In this document: piece by piece, positions 1 to 7,278 of the stretch
How positions within the stretch are numbered: position 1 is the stretch's first letter
Layout of the letters: every line of letters begins with the position of its first letter
NCBI GenBank assembly: GCA_964492485.1
Contig: CAZBKM010000029.1
Location: 1 to 12,810 of the forward strand
Reading direction: 5' to 3'
DNA: 12,810 nt
Source: UBA5336 sp964492485
GTDB lineage: Bacteria; Pseudomonadota; Alphaproteobacteria; Caulobacterales; Hyphomonadaceae
The notes under the pieces: generated by a model
Seen by the model: only the letters and a program-made list of their open reading frames with translations
Told to the model about the DNA's origin: nothing
Databases searched by the model: none
Program-made: the position numbers and the translations under genes

Positions 1-15
1 CAAAAACAAGAACAT

Positions 16-55
16 AGCGCATCTTCACTGACTCCGATTGATTTGAAGATGCGCT
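16..55. repeat. Palindromic repeat element, copy 1
   Basis: A perfect inverted repeat with 12-bp arms, AGCGCATCTTCA at 16-27 and TGAAGATGCGCT at 44-55, separated by a 16-nt loop. The same 40-nt element recurs at 7860-7899 with 32 of 40 positions identical, which marks it as a dispersed repeat and not just a local hairpin. Its right arm is not followed by a T-run, so it is not a classic Rho-independent terminator. It lies about 220 bp beyond the xseA stop codon, and the gene to its left is outside the window. Short interspersed palindromes of this size are common in alphaproteobacterial intergenic DNA; I cannot name this family. Confidence 0.8.
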
Positions 56-278
56 TGTGTCGCAGACAGGCCCCGAGGTTACAGCGCATCATCGGGGTGA
101 GCGCGGGTGTCCGCCTGGACTGGGCGCGAAATGCGGCATTCGTGCGCGGACCGGTTCCCGTTTCGGCTGAAAATGATCCAAGGCGCCCGTCTTTCATTTT
201 GCTCCAGACCGTCGCTTTACGTCATTGTTCTTCCGCAAATCTCCAATCGTAACCGGGTCCGTTCGCTCCGAGCCTGTT
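56..278. other. Non-coding stretch beyond xseA
   Basis: No reading frame here looks like a real protein: the open frames are short, arginine-rich and lack a ribosome binding site. Two small inverted repeats are visible: CCCCGA (71-76) with TCGGGG (92-97), and AAAATGA (170-176) with TCATTTT (194-200). The stretch 165-245 is visibly less GC-rich than its surroundings, as expected for a regulatory or untranslated region. I see no confident promoter. Confidence 0.5.
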
Positions 279-288
279 CTAAAACAGG
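273..288 (-). terminator. Small hairpin over the xseA stop codon
   Basis: CCTGTT (273-278) and AACAGG (283-288) form a 6-bp stem with a 4-nt loop that contains the xseA stop codon. There is no T-run after it on the minus strand, so function as a terminator is doubtful. Confidence 0.2.
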
Positions 289-1850
289 GTGCGCTGGCGG
301 GCCTGTGCGGGTTTGGCGTTCGGGCCGGTGTCGCGCGATGCGCCAGACTTGTGGCCCCCGGTCTTTGCGCTGCCGCCGGAGGCGTCTGAGGGGTCGATCG
401 TCGCCGTGGTCTCACCGTCCGCGAAGGTCAGCCTTACCCGGCCGGCGGCCTCGGCAGCCGCAGCCGTGCGGACCAGGCGGCCATCCTCGCGGCGTACCAG
501 CACGAAGCCCCGCGAGAGTGTCGCCTTGTGGGACAGCGTCTCCAGGAGTTTCGCCAGCCCGCCGAGACTCTCGCGGCGCCGGATCAGTGTGCGCTGCATG
601 GCCGGTGTCATTCTGGCTGCCAGTCCGTCGAGGTCCCGGCGCCTGGTGCGCAGGTCGTTTCGTGCGGCTTCCGGGCGCAGGCGTGCCGAGACACGGGTCA
701 GCGCAAGGCGCCGGGCATGGGTTGCGCCACGCAAGGCCGTTGCCAGCCCCGCCGTGGCGGTCGTCAGTCGCTGGGCCTGGTCGCGGACCAGATGCAGCGG
801 GGAGGGCAGGCGGGCGGCGGCATGGTCCAGCCGGGCCCGGGCACGTTCCAGCCCTGTCGTCACCGCGCGTGGCAGGCTGGCGCCGGCAAAATCCAGCCTC
901 TGGCGCTTGCTCTCGAGCAGGCTCTCGGGGCGCGGCAGACGGGCGGACTTCAGACGCGCCGCCGTGTCGTCCATGCGCCGCTTCAGGCCTCGCCCGAGCC
1001 GGTGCTCGAGCTGTTGGACCGCCAGCGCGAGGTCGGCGCGCACGGGCACGACCATTTCCGCTGCGCCCGTCGGGGTCGGCGCGCGGGCATCGGCGGCGAA
1101 ATCGATCAGGGTCGTATCGGTCTCATGGCCAACAGCCGAGATCAGGGGAATGCGGCTCTCGAACGCGGCGCGAACGACGTTCTCCTCGTTGAAGGGCCAG
1201 AGGTCCTCGATCGAGCCGCCGCCGCGCCCCACGATCAGCACGTCGGGGCGGTCCGGCCCGGTCATCGCGTTGAAACCGCGGATCCCGGCCTCGATCTGGG
1301 CAGCCGCGCTGTCGCCCTGGACGAGCGCCGGCCAGACGATCACCCGCACCGGGAACCGCTCACGGATGCGGTGCAGGATGTCGCGGATCACCGCGCCGGT
1401 CGGACTGGTCACGACGCCGACGATATCGGGCAGTTTCGGCAGGTCCTGCTTGTGGGCCGGGTCGAACAGGCCTTCCGCCGCCAGCGCCTTTCGCCGGGCT
1501 TCCAGCAGCGCCATCAGGGCGCCGGCGCCGGCGGGCCGCATGCTGGACGCGATGAGCTGGTAGTTCGACCGGCCCGCATAGATGGAGAGCTTGCCCTCGG
1601 CGATGACTTCGAGCCCTTCTTCGGGCTTGAAGGGCAGGCTGGCCACCTGGCCCTTCCACATGACGGTGTTGAGGACGGCCCGGTCATCCTTCAGGTCGGC
1701 ATACATGTGGCCGGACCTGGCCACTGTGACCCGGCCCAGCTCGCCGCGCACACGGACGAAGTCGAAATTGGTTTCGATGGTCCGCTTTAGGCTCGCCGCC
1801 AGTTCGGAGACGGAGAGGTCGGGCACGTTCGAGACAGGCGTGTCGTTCAT
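279..1850 (-). CDS. xseA: Exodeoxyribonuclease VII large subunit
   Basis: XseA is the catalytic large subunit of exonuclease VII, a cytoplasmic nuclease that with several XseB small subunits degrades single-stranded DNA from both ends and acts in mismatch repair and in clearing damaged DNA. The 523-aa product shows the expected order: an OB-fold DNA-binding domain (about 10-115, with SVSELAASLKRTIE near the start), then the nuclease domain with TSPTGAVIRD (149-157), GRGGGSIEDLWPFNEE (208-223) and GHETDTTLIDFAADARAPTP (241-260). A long arginine- and leucine-rich helical region (about 270-440) follows, matching the coiled-coil arm that binds XseB. The last 45 residues are low-complexity, Ala/Gly/Lys-rich, ending in QRTLF. 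It is longer than the E. coli protein (about 456 aa), mostly in the helical arm and tail. The ATG overlaps the stop of the upstream gene as ATGA, implying translational coupling. xseB is not in the window. Confidence 0.97.
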   Translation of the reverse strand: MNDTPVSNVPDLSVSELAASLKRTIETNFDFVRVRGELGRVTVARSGHMYADLKDDRAVLNTVMWKGQVASLPFKPEEGLEVIAEGKLSIYAGRSNYQLIASSMRPAGAGALMALLEARRKALAAEGLFDPAHKQDLPKLPDIVGVVTSPTGAVIRDILHRIRERFPVRVIVWPALVQGDSAAAQIEAGIRGFNAMTGPDRPDVLIVGRGGGSIEDLWPFNEENVVRAAFESRIPLISAVGHETDTTLIDFAADARAPTPTGAAEMVVPVRADLALAVQQLEHRLGRGLKRRMDDTAARLKSARLPRPESLLESKRQRLDFAGASLPRAVTTGLERARARLDHAAARLPSPLHLVRDQAQRLTTATAGLATALRGATHARRLALTRVSARLRPEAARNDLRTRRRDLDGLAARMTPAMQRTLIRRRESLGGLAKLLETLSHKATLSRGFVLVRREDGRLVRTAAAAEAAGRVRLTFADGETTATIDPSDASGGSAKTGGHKSGASRDTGPNAKPAQARQRTLF

Positions 1851-2296
1851 GCCCCGGCCTCGCCGGCAGGGTCGATGTCGGCCGGTGTCAGCACCCGGCG
1901 CAGGACCGCCTCGCAGGCCGGGTCTGCGGCCCGGCTCCAGGCGAAGGGGCCCGACTGGATCGGGTCCTCGGCCACCGTCCAGGTGCCACTCAGATGCTGG
2001 AAGGCGGCGTCGGCCTCTCCCTCGTAGAGAATCGTCACCGGCGGCGCGCCCTGGCCCTCGCGATAGGTCTTGGTCAGCACGAAGCTCGTCCCTTCGCGCA
2101 GGCCGTCCAGCGCGCTGTCGAGATCCGCGGCAGGTTCCAGACCGGCAATGTCGGGTTCCAGGGCGGACCCGGCCAGAATTCCGTTGCGGTCGTCCAGCCA
2201 GGCGGTCATGGGAACCGCATCGCCGAATCCCTCCTCGGCGTACCAGCCTGACCAGAGGCCGCCGATGTTCGTTCGTGCCGGAGACTGCGGTGGCAT
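1847..2296 (-). CDS. Conserved-looking hypothetical protein upstream of xseA
   Basis: A 149-aa acidic protein I cannot assign to a named family. It begins MPPQSPARTNIGGLWSGWY and alternates short hydrophobic stretches with turns (GLWSGWY, VPMTAWL, SFVLTKTYREG, PVTILYEGE, LSGTWTVAED, SGPFAWSR), which suggests a small beta-rich, possibly lipocalin-like or ligand-binding fold. That is only an impression from the pattern. It has no signal peptide, membrane segment or cysteine pair, and its single cysteine is near the C-terminus. The start at 2296 is supported by GGGGAGA about 8 nt upstream. Longer in-frame extensions run antisense through purD and have no support. The stop overlaps the xseA start by 4 nt (ATGA), so the two are probably co-translated, and it starts 66 bp from the divergent purD. 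The coupling is the best argument that it is a real gene. Confidence 0.8.
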   Translation of the reverse strand: MPPQSPARTNIGGLWSGWYAEEGFGDAVPMTAWLDDRNGILAGSALEPDIAGLEPAADLDSALDGLREGTSFVLTKTYREGQGAPPVTILYEGEADAAFQHLSGTWTVAEDPIQSGPFAWSRAADPACEAVLRRVLTPADIDPAGEAGA

Positions 2297-2362
2297 GGTC
2301 GATTCTCCCCTGGCGCGCCTTCCCTCTTGATCGCCGATGGCGGACGGCGCATCAAGCCGCGC
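2297..2362. promoter_or_regulatory. Divergent gap between the xseA operon and purD
   Basis: These 66 bp separate the start codons of two divergent transcription units, so promoters for both should lie here or slightly inside the neighbouring genes. On the minus side a clear GGGGAGA ribosome binding site precedes the 149-aa gene. On the plus side there is no good Shine-Dalgarno sequence before the purD ATG (only AAG about 8 nt upstream), so purD may be leaderless or weakly initiated. I could not pick a convincing -35/-10 pair. Confidence 0.4.
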
Positions 2363-3655
2363 ATGAACCTGCTCATTATCGGCGCCGGTGGGCGCGAACA
2401 CGCCCTCGCCTGGAAACTGGCCCAATCCCCGCTGGTCGACCAGGTCTGGTCTGCACCGGGAAATCCCGGCTGCAACGAGGTCGGCCCCTGCTTTGACGTG
2501 AAGGCCGAAGATGTGAACGGGCTGGAAAGGCTCGCCCTGCAACTGGAGCCAGATCTGGTGATCGTGGGGCCGGAAGCGCCTCTGGCGCTTGGGGTTGTGG
2601 ATCGGCTCACGGCACGCGGCTTCGATGTGTTCGGTCCGAGCCAGGCGGCCGCCCGGCTGGAGAGTTCGAAGGGCTTTTCCAAGGATCGTATGGCCGCTTA
2701 TGGCGTGCCGACGGCGGCCTATCGCCGCTTTGGCGCCAAACAGTCGGCTGAGGCGAAGGCGTTCCTCGACACGCTCACCCCGCCCTATGTGTTGAAGGCT
2801 GACGGGCTTGCCGGGGGCAAGGGCGTGGTCCTGTGCGACACGCTCGATGCGGCGGCCAGGGAAGTGGACGAGATGTTGGGCGGCAAGTTCGGCACCGCTT
2901 CGGCAGAGCTGGTGATCGAGGAATTCCTGCCCGGCGAGGAAGCCAGCGTGTTCGTGCTGACCGATGGCGAGGGCGCCATCTATCTCCCTGCGGCGCAGGA
3001 TCACAAACGGCTGGGCGAGGGCGATACCGGGCCAAACACGGGGGGCATGGGCGCCTATGCGCCGGCGCCTGTGGTCACGCCGGAGGTCATGGCGCGGGTG
3101 CGAACACAGATTGCCGAGCCGATATTGAAGGGAATGGCCCGTGATGGCACGCCCTATCGCGGCGTGCTTTACATCGGGCTGATGATCCATGAGGGCATGC
3201 CCAAGGTCGTCGAGTTCAACTGCCGCTTCGGCGATCCCGAGTGCCAGGCGCTGATGGCGGGCCTGCCTGGCGATCTGGTCCCCGCGCTGCTGACGTGCGC
3301 CACCGGGGGCCTGAAGCGGGCCGAGGCGGACCTGGCGGCGCTGATGGGTGTGGACTCCTTCCGGCCTACGGCCTGCGTCGTGCTGGCGAGCAAGGGGTAT
3401 CCCGGCAGCCATGCCAAGGGGAGCGTTATTCGGGGCGTGGACCAGGCAGCCGCCCTGGACGGGGTGGAGGTGTTCCACGCCGGAACCGACATAGACGGGT
3501 CTGGAAACCTTGTGGCAGCCGGTGGACGCGTTCTGACCGTCACCGGCACCGGCGATGACCTGGCCGCCGCGCTGGACCGGGCCTATGCCGGTGTCGATGC
3601 GATAGACTGGCCGGACGGGCTTTGCCGACGCGACATAGGCTGGCGCGCGCGCTGA
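2363..3655 (+). CDS. purD: Phosphoribosylamine--glycine ligase (GAR synthetase)
   Basis: PurD catalyses the second step of de novo purine synthesis, joining glycine to 5-phosphoribosylamine with ATP to give glycinamide ribonucleotide in the cytoplasm. The 430-aa product has the normal family length. It opens with MNLLIIGAGGREHALAWKL, the N-domain phosphate-binding loop, and carries the ATP-grasp elements VLKADGLAGGKGVV (143-156), VIEEFLPGEEASVF (184-197), QDHKRLGEGDTGPNTGGMGA (212-231) and the signature RFGDPECQ (288-295). The ATG at 2363 is chosen because the family motif starts there; a frame extension back to a TTG at 2327 adds 12 residues without family resemblance. It is divergent from the xseA operon and stands alone on its strand until the kinase gene 243 bp on. 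A long open frame runs antisense through the whole gene, an effect of the high GC content. Confidence 0.98.
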   Translation: MNLLIIGAGGREHALAWKLAQSPLVDQVWSAPGNPGCNEVGPCFDVKAEDVNGLERLALQLEPDLVIVGPEAPLALGVVDRLTARGFDVFGPSQAAARLESSKGFSKDRMAAYGVPTAAYRRFGAKQSAEAKAFLDTLTPPYVLKADGLAGGKGVVLCDTLDAAAREVDEMLGGKFGTASAELVIEEFLPGEEASVFVLTDGEGAIYLPAAQDHKRLGEGDTGPNTGGMGAYAPAPVVTPEVMARVRTQIAEPILKGMARDGTPYRGVLYIGLMIHEGMPKVVEFNCRFGDPECQALMAGLPGDLVPALLTCATGGLKRAEADLAALMGVDSFRPTACVVLASKGYPGSHAKGSVIRGVDQAAALDGVEVFHAGTDIDGSGNLVAAGGRVLTVTGTGDDLAAALDRAYAGVDAIDWPDGLCRRDIGWRAR

Positions 3656-3721
3656 TCCCGTTGGGGGGTGGACGTGGGCGAGGGGATCGGTCACCCCATG
3701 GGCGCTTCCCCGTCCGGCCGT

Positions 3722-3768
3722 CCTTGGGGCCAGTCCTTGGGGCCAGTCCTTGGGGCCAGTCCTTGGGG
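3722..3768. repeat. 13-bp tandem repeat, about 3.6 units
   Basis: The unit CCTTGGGGCCAGT occurs three times without change at 3722-3734, 3735-3747 and 3748-3760, followed by a partial unit CCTTGGGG at 3761-3768. It lies in the 243-bp gap after purD. The period is not a multiple of three and neither strand carries a credible gene here, so it is a non-coding minisatellite. The identical units suggest recent slippage. The last unit runs into GGGGAA(6 nt)TTCCCC (3765-3782), a small hairpin. Upstream, GGGGTG (3665-3670) and CACCCC (3692-3697) could pair as a weak structure after purD. Confidence 0.9.
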
Positions 3769-3780
3769 AAGGTCTTTTCC

Positions 3781-3808
3781 CCGCGCACAAGCCCGGTAAG
3801 GTGCGCGG
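3781..3808 (+). terminator. GC-rich hairpin between purD and the kinase gene
   Basis: CCGCGCAC (3781-3788) and GTGCGCGG (3801-3808) form a perfect 8-bp, seven-GC stem around a 12-nt loop. It lies 126 nt after the purD stop and 90 nt before the kinase start. With no T-run following, it may be an attenuator-like or leader structure for the downstream gene instead of a terminator; the type label is a best guess. Confidence 0.35.
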
Positions 3809-3898
3809 TGACATGAGGAAACAGGGGGCACGGCGGCCCGGTGTTGCATGGACACATGCACATGGACCGGCGATGGCGCCCCGATGAGGGAGGCAGGA

Positions 3899-4987
3899 AT
3901 GGCCGAGCGCGCCGACGCACAGGAACTCTTCTCCGGCACCAAGGAGGTCGCCGAGCAACACAAGTTCGACGAGACTGCGCTGGCAGCCTGGATGGCGGCG
4001 CATGTGGAGGACTATGAGGGGCCGCTGGAGGTGCGCCAGTTCAAGGGTGGCCAGTCCAACCCGACCTACCAGCTCGTCACACCGGGGAAGAAGTACGTCC
4101 TGCGCCGGAAGCCGCCAGGCAAGCTGCTGCCGTCGGCCCATGCGGTCGATCGTGAGTATCGTGTGATCAGTGCACTCTACCCCCTGGGGTTTCCGGTGGC
4201 GCGTCCCTATGCCCTGTGTGAGGACGACAGCGTCATCGGCACCATGTTCTACGTGATGGACATGGTTGAGGGCCGCATCCTCTGGGATGGGACGCTACCC
4301 GATTACGAGCCGGCCGAGCGGCGCGCCATCTATGAAGCGAAATGCAGGACCTTCGCCGAACTGCATAATATCGATTGGCGTGCGGCGGGCCTGGAGGGGT
4401 TCGGCAAGGAAGGCGACTATGTCGCCCGCCAGATCCACCGTTGGACCAAGCAGTACCGGGCTTCGGAAACCAGGACGATCCCGGATATGGACAAGTTGAT
4501 CGAGTGGCTACCCAAGAACATTCCTGCGGACGAAATGGTTTCCATCGTCCATGGCGATTATCGCCTGGACAACATGATCCTTCACCCGAGCGAACCGCGC
4601 GTGATTGCCGTTCTGGACTGGGAGCTGTCGACCCTGGGTGATCCGCTGGCCGATTTCACCTACCATCTGATGAATTGGGTCATGCCGTCGAATGATCCGG
4701 GTCGCAAGGCGCTGGTCGACATTCCGGACCTGAAGGCGCACGGCATCCCCACCATGGAAGAGTATATCGCGATCTATTGCGAGCATACCGGCCGCGAGGG
4801 GCTGCCCGACGTGGATTACTACTTTGCCTATAACGGTTTCCGACTTGCCGGTATCCTGCAGGGGATCATCGGCCGCGTCCGTGACGGCACCGCCGCCAAT
4901 GCCAACGCCGCAGCCATGGAGGCGCGGGTCGAGCCGCTGGCCAAGTTCGCGGCCGATTGCGCCCGCAAGGCGGGGATGCCGGACTGA
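3899..4987 (+). CDS. Phosphotransferase family protein, ACAD10/11 kinase-domain type
   Basis: A 362-aa soluble kinase of the aminoglycoside phosphotransferase/choline kinase fold. Visible elements are a nucleotide loop FKGGQSNPTYQL (48-59), the strand YVLRRKPPG (66-74), the catalytic loop HGDYRLDN (218-225, catalytic Asp220) and the metal-binding DWELSTLGDP (240-249). This subgroup is related to the N-terminal domains of eukaryotic ACAD10/ACAD11 and to LvaA of Pseudomonas putida levulinate catabolism, which phosphorylate 4-hydroxyacyl-CoA so that the phosphate can be eliminated. The substrate here is inferred, not shown. An antibiotic-resistance role is unlikely given the RRKPPG loop typical of the ACAD type. 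The start at 3899 has GGAGG about 7 nt upstream; in-frame ATGs at 3848 and 3884 lack a ribosome binding site. No acyl-CoA dehydrogenase is adjacent, but an acyl-CoA synthetase and a hydratase lie on the opposite strand 3-5 kb away. It converges with the oligopeptidase B gene. Confidence 0.9.
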   Translation: MAERADAQELFSGTKEVAEQHKFDETALAAWMAAHVEDYEGPLEVRQFKGGQSNPTYQLVTPGKKYVLRRKPPGKLLPSAHAVDREYRVISALYPLGFPVARPYALCEDDSVIGTMFYVMDMVEGRILWDGTLPDYEPAERRAIYEAKCRTFAELHNIDWRAAGLEGFGKEGDYVARQIHRWTKQYRASETRTIPDMDKLIEWLPKNIPADEMVSIVHGDYRLDNMILHPSEPRVIAVLDWELSTLGDPLADFTYHLMNWVMPSNDPGRKALVDIPDLKAHGIPTMEEYIAIYCEHTGREGLPDVDYYFAYNGFRLAGILQGIIGRVRDGTAANANAAAMEARVEPLAKFAADCARKAGMPD

Positions 4988-5051
4988 AGCCGCACCTGGG
5001 TGGCGCGTCTTCAACCGGACCCGGGGCGCGGTGTCACATTTGTGTCCCTGC

Positions 5052-5095
5052 GCGCTTCCGGACGGCGAACCGCTCTCCACTTCGCCTGGAAGCGC
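5052..5095. terminator. Two-part hairpin in the convergent gap
   Basis: GCGCTTCC (5052-5059) pairs with GGAAGCGC (5088-5095), and inside it GGCGAA (5064-5069) pairs with TTCGCC (5081-5086) around an 11-nt loop. The result is 14 bp of stem interrupted by a 4/1-nt bulge. It sits in the 109-bp gap between the convergent kinase and oligopeptidase B genes, with its right arm ending 1 nt before the oligopeptidase B stop codon, so a bidirectional 3'-end structure is the natural reading. Its shoulders (TTCC-GACG-CGA on the left, CTGGAAG and CGCT on the right) resemble the palindromic repeat at 7860-7899, so it may be a diverged member. Confidence 0.5.
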
Positions 5096-5096
5096 T

Positions 5097-7247
5097 TCAG
5101 GTACGGCCCAACTCCACGCCGTCGGCCAGGCCAAGGCAGGCCAGCACGAATGCGAAGTCACGGGCAGTTTCCTTCAGCCCTTCGAACCGGCCCGAGGCGC
5201 CCCCATGGCCGGCCTCCATATTGATGTGCAGCAGATAGGGACCACCCCCAGGTGCATCATGGCGCAGGCGGGCAATCCACTTGGCCGGTTCCCAATAGGT
5301 GACGCGCGGATCGGAAAGGCCACCGGTCGCGAGAATCGGTGGGTAGGGCCGATCTGAGACATTCTCGTAAGGCGCATAGGCAAGGATGCGCTCGAACGCC
5401 TCGCCGTCCTCCAGGGGATTGCCCCATTCCGGCCATTCGGGCGGTGTCAGCGGAAGGGTCGCGTCTGACATGGTGTTCAGGACATCGACGAAGGGCACCT
5501 GCGCGAGGATCCCGGCAAACCGGTCCGGCGCCAGGTTCGCGACCGCGCCCACCAGCATCCCGCCGGCCGATCCGCCCTCGGCCACGATCCGGCCCCTTGC
5601 GGTATAGCCCTCGGCAATCAGGTGGTCTGCTGCGGCGATGAAGTCCTTGAACGTGTTGGTCTTTTTCTCCAGCTTTCCGTCCAGGTACCAGCGATAGCCC
5701 TTGGCCTTGGAGCCGCGGACATGGGCGATGGCGAACGTCACGCCACGGTCGACGAGGCTGAGCCTGGCAGTGCGGAAGGCCGCAGGCAGGGTTATGCCAT
5801 AGGCGCCATAGCCATACAGCAAGAGGGGCGCGGTTCCATCGCGCGGGGCATCTGCCCGTCTCAACAGCGTGATCGGAACGGTTTCGCCATCGGGCGCCGG
5901 GGCCAGGATCCGCTCGACCTCATAGGCGGATGGCTCATGACCGGACGGAACCTCGCGTGTCTTGCGCAGGGTGCGTTCGCGCGTCTCCAGATCGTAGTCG
6001 AACACCTGGTCGGGTTGTGCCGGGCTGGCATAGTCGATCCGCAGTAACGTGGTGTCGTAGGCGTAGCCCGCCGACATGCCCAGCGTGTAGGCGGCCTCGT
6101 CAAAGGCCAGGGTGTGTTCCGCGCCGTCGTCTGCGCGGCGAACCACGAGGCGCGGCAGGCCCTCGAACCGCTCGAGGCGAACGAGGTGGCCCTTTAACGC
6201 CACGGTATCGAGGATCAGCACGCCCGGCCTGTGTGGCACCAGGTCGGTCCAATGGGCGCGGCCGGGGGTGTCGAGCGGCGCGGTGACGATCTTGAAATCC
6301 AGCGCGCCGTCCGCATTGGTGGTGATGACGAACCGGTCGCCCCAATGCTCGACATCATATTCGACCCCCGCCTCGCGTGCCGCGATCAGGCGCGGTTGAG
6401 GGTCGGACGCATCGGCTTCGAAGACGCGCACCTCAGATGTGGTGTGATTGCCCGATCCGATCAGGATGAAGCGATCAGACTGCGTGCGGTCGACGCCGAC
6501 GAAGAAGCCCGGATCCGGCTCGCGGTAGATCTCCCTGGACCCGCTGCGCGATCCCAGCGTGTAGGCATGTACGGCCGATGGCCGGCTGTTGTCGTCGCGT
6601 TCGACCCAGTAGAGCGTGCGGGAATCGGCGGCCCAGACAAAGTCGCCATAGGTCCGTTCGATCGTGTCGGGAAGGTCCTCACCCGTGGCGGTGTCACGAA
6701 AGCGGATCGTGTAATACTCGCTGCCCTGCTCATCCACGGCATAGGCGATGAGGCGATGGTCAGGGCTGTGTTCCACCTCTCCGAAGCTGAAATAGGCCTT
6801 TCCGGCGCCCAGGGCATCGCCGTCCAGAAGGACCGTCTCAGGCGCGTCCGGATCGTAGGCGCGCTCGGCGGGTTTCCTCGCTAGGATCGGATACTCCCCG
6901 CCTTCCCGGTACCGCGTCAGATAGGCGTAGGGACCATCGATCACCGGGACGGAATGGTCATCTTCCTTGATCCGTCCGCGCATTTCACGAAACAGATCTT
7001 CGCGCAGATTGGCGGTCGGTGCGTCCAGGCGCGCCTGCGTATGGGCGTTCTCCGCGTCGAGATGGGCGCGGATATCGGCTCGCAGCACCTTGGGATCGGC
7101 CATCACCGCCTGCCAGTTGTCGTCGCGGAGCCAGGCATAGGGGTCGCTCCAGCGCCGGCCGAAACGTTCATGGATGACCGGGCGCCGCTCGGCCATGGGC
7201 GGCGTTTCGCCGGTCGGAGCCGGCGTCGGGGGCTGGGTACGTGTCAT
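5097..7247 (-). CDS. ptrB: Oligopeptidase B (S9 family serine peptidase)
   Basis: A cytoplasmic serine peptidase that cuts short peptides after Arg or Lys; the propeller domain keeps folded proteins out. The 716-aa product fits the family (about 680-720 aa). Near the N-terminus DPYAWLRDDNW (35-45) is the usual entry motif, residues about 85-440 form the beta-propeller, and the C-terminal alpha/beta hydrolase holds the triad Ser560 in GGSAGG (558-563), Asp646 in LSDPRVTYWEPAKW and His681 in EAGHGGASGRFEG. YGYGAYG (478-484), the oxyanion region and EWGNP (607-611) are also typical. No signal peptide is present. The start is uncertain: ATG 7247 is preferred because it lies just after the msrB stop (31-nt gap), but no in-frame ATG (7298, 7247, 7196) has a good ribosome binding site, and family similarity would allow 7196. 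It is probably co-transcribed with msrB and convergent with the kinase gene. Confidence 0.93.
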   Translation of the reverse strand: MTRTQPPTPAPTGETPPMAERRPVIHERFGRRWSDPYAWLRDDNWQAVMADPKVLRADIRAHLDAENAHTQARLDAPTANLREDLFREMRGRIKEDDHSVPVIDGPYAYLTRYREGGEYPILARKPAERAYDPDAPETVLLDGDALGAGKAYFSFGEVEHSPDHRLIAYAVDEQGSEYYTIRFRDTATGEDLPDTIERTYGDFVWAADSRTLYWVERDDNSRPSAVHAYTLGSRSGSREIYREPDPGFFVGVDRTQSDRFILIGSGNHTTSEVRVFEADASDPQPRLIAAREAGVEYDVEHWGDRFVITTNADGALDFKIVTAPLDTPGRAHWTDLVPHRPGVLILDTVALKGHLVRLERFEGLPRLVVRRADDGAEHTLAFDEAAYTLGMSAGYAYDTTLLRIDYASPAQPDQVFDYDLETRERTLRKTREVPSGHEPSAYEVERILAPAPDGETVPITLLRRADAPRDGTAPLLLYGYGAYGITLPAAFRTARLSLVDRGVTFAIAHVRGSKAKGYRWYLDGKLEKKTNTFKDFIAAADHLIAEGYTARGRIVAEGGSAGGMLVGAVANLAPDRFAGILAQVPFVDVLNTMSDATLPLTPPEWPEWGNPLEDGEAFERILAYAPYENVSDRPYPPILATGGLSDPRVTYWEPAKWIARLRHDAPGGGPYLLHINMEAGHGGASGRFEGLKETARDFAFVLACLGLADGVELGRT

Positions 7248-7278
7248 GGGCGTGTCGTAGCGGGTTGCGCGCCGCGCG

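Noticed and set aside
71..97. tRNA-like or small RNA structure
   Set aside because: Only one 6-bp stem can be formed; no cloverleaf or T-loop sequence is present.
107..1790. Long plus-strand open frames of 360-424 codons opposite xseA
   Set aside because: They are Arg/Ser/Pro-rich translations of the complement of a well-supported xseA and have no recognisable motif.
3540..3963. Minus-strand frames that translate the 13-bp repeat into a WPQGLAPRT-type peptide repeat
   Set aside because: The 13-bp unit shifts frame each time, the frames lack a ribosome binding site, and the flanking peptide is unlike a protein.
1847..4141. A 764-codon open frame on the minus strand covering all of purD
   Set aside because: Only its last 149 codons (from 2296) have a ribosome binding site and sensible composition. 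The rest is antisense to purD, a certain gene, and is open because of high GC.
3899..4987. Aminoglycoside-resistance gene
   Set aside because: The fold is shared, but the RRKPPG loop and DWELSTLGDP segment are typical of ACAD10/11-type kinases, and there is no mobile-element context.
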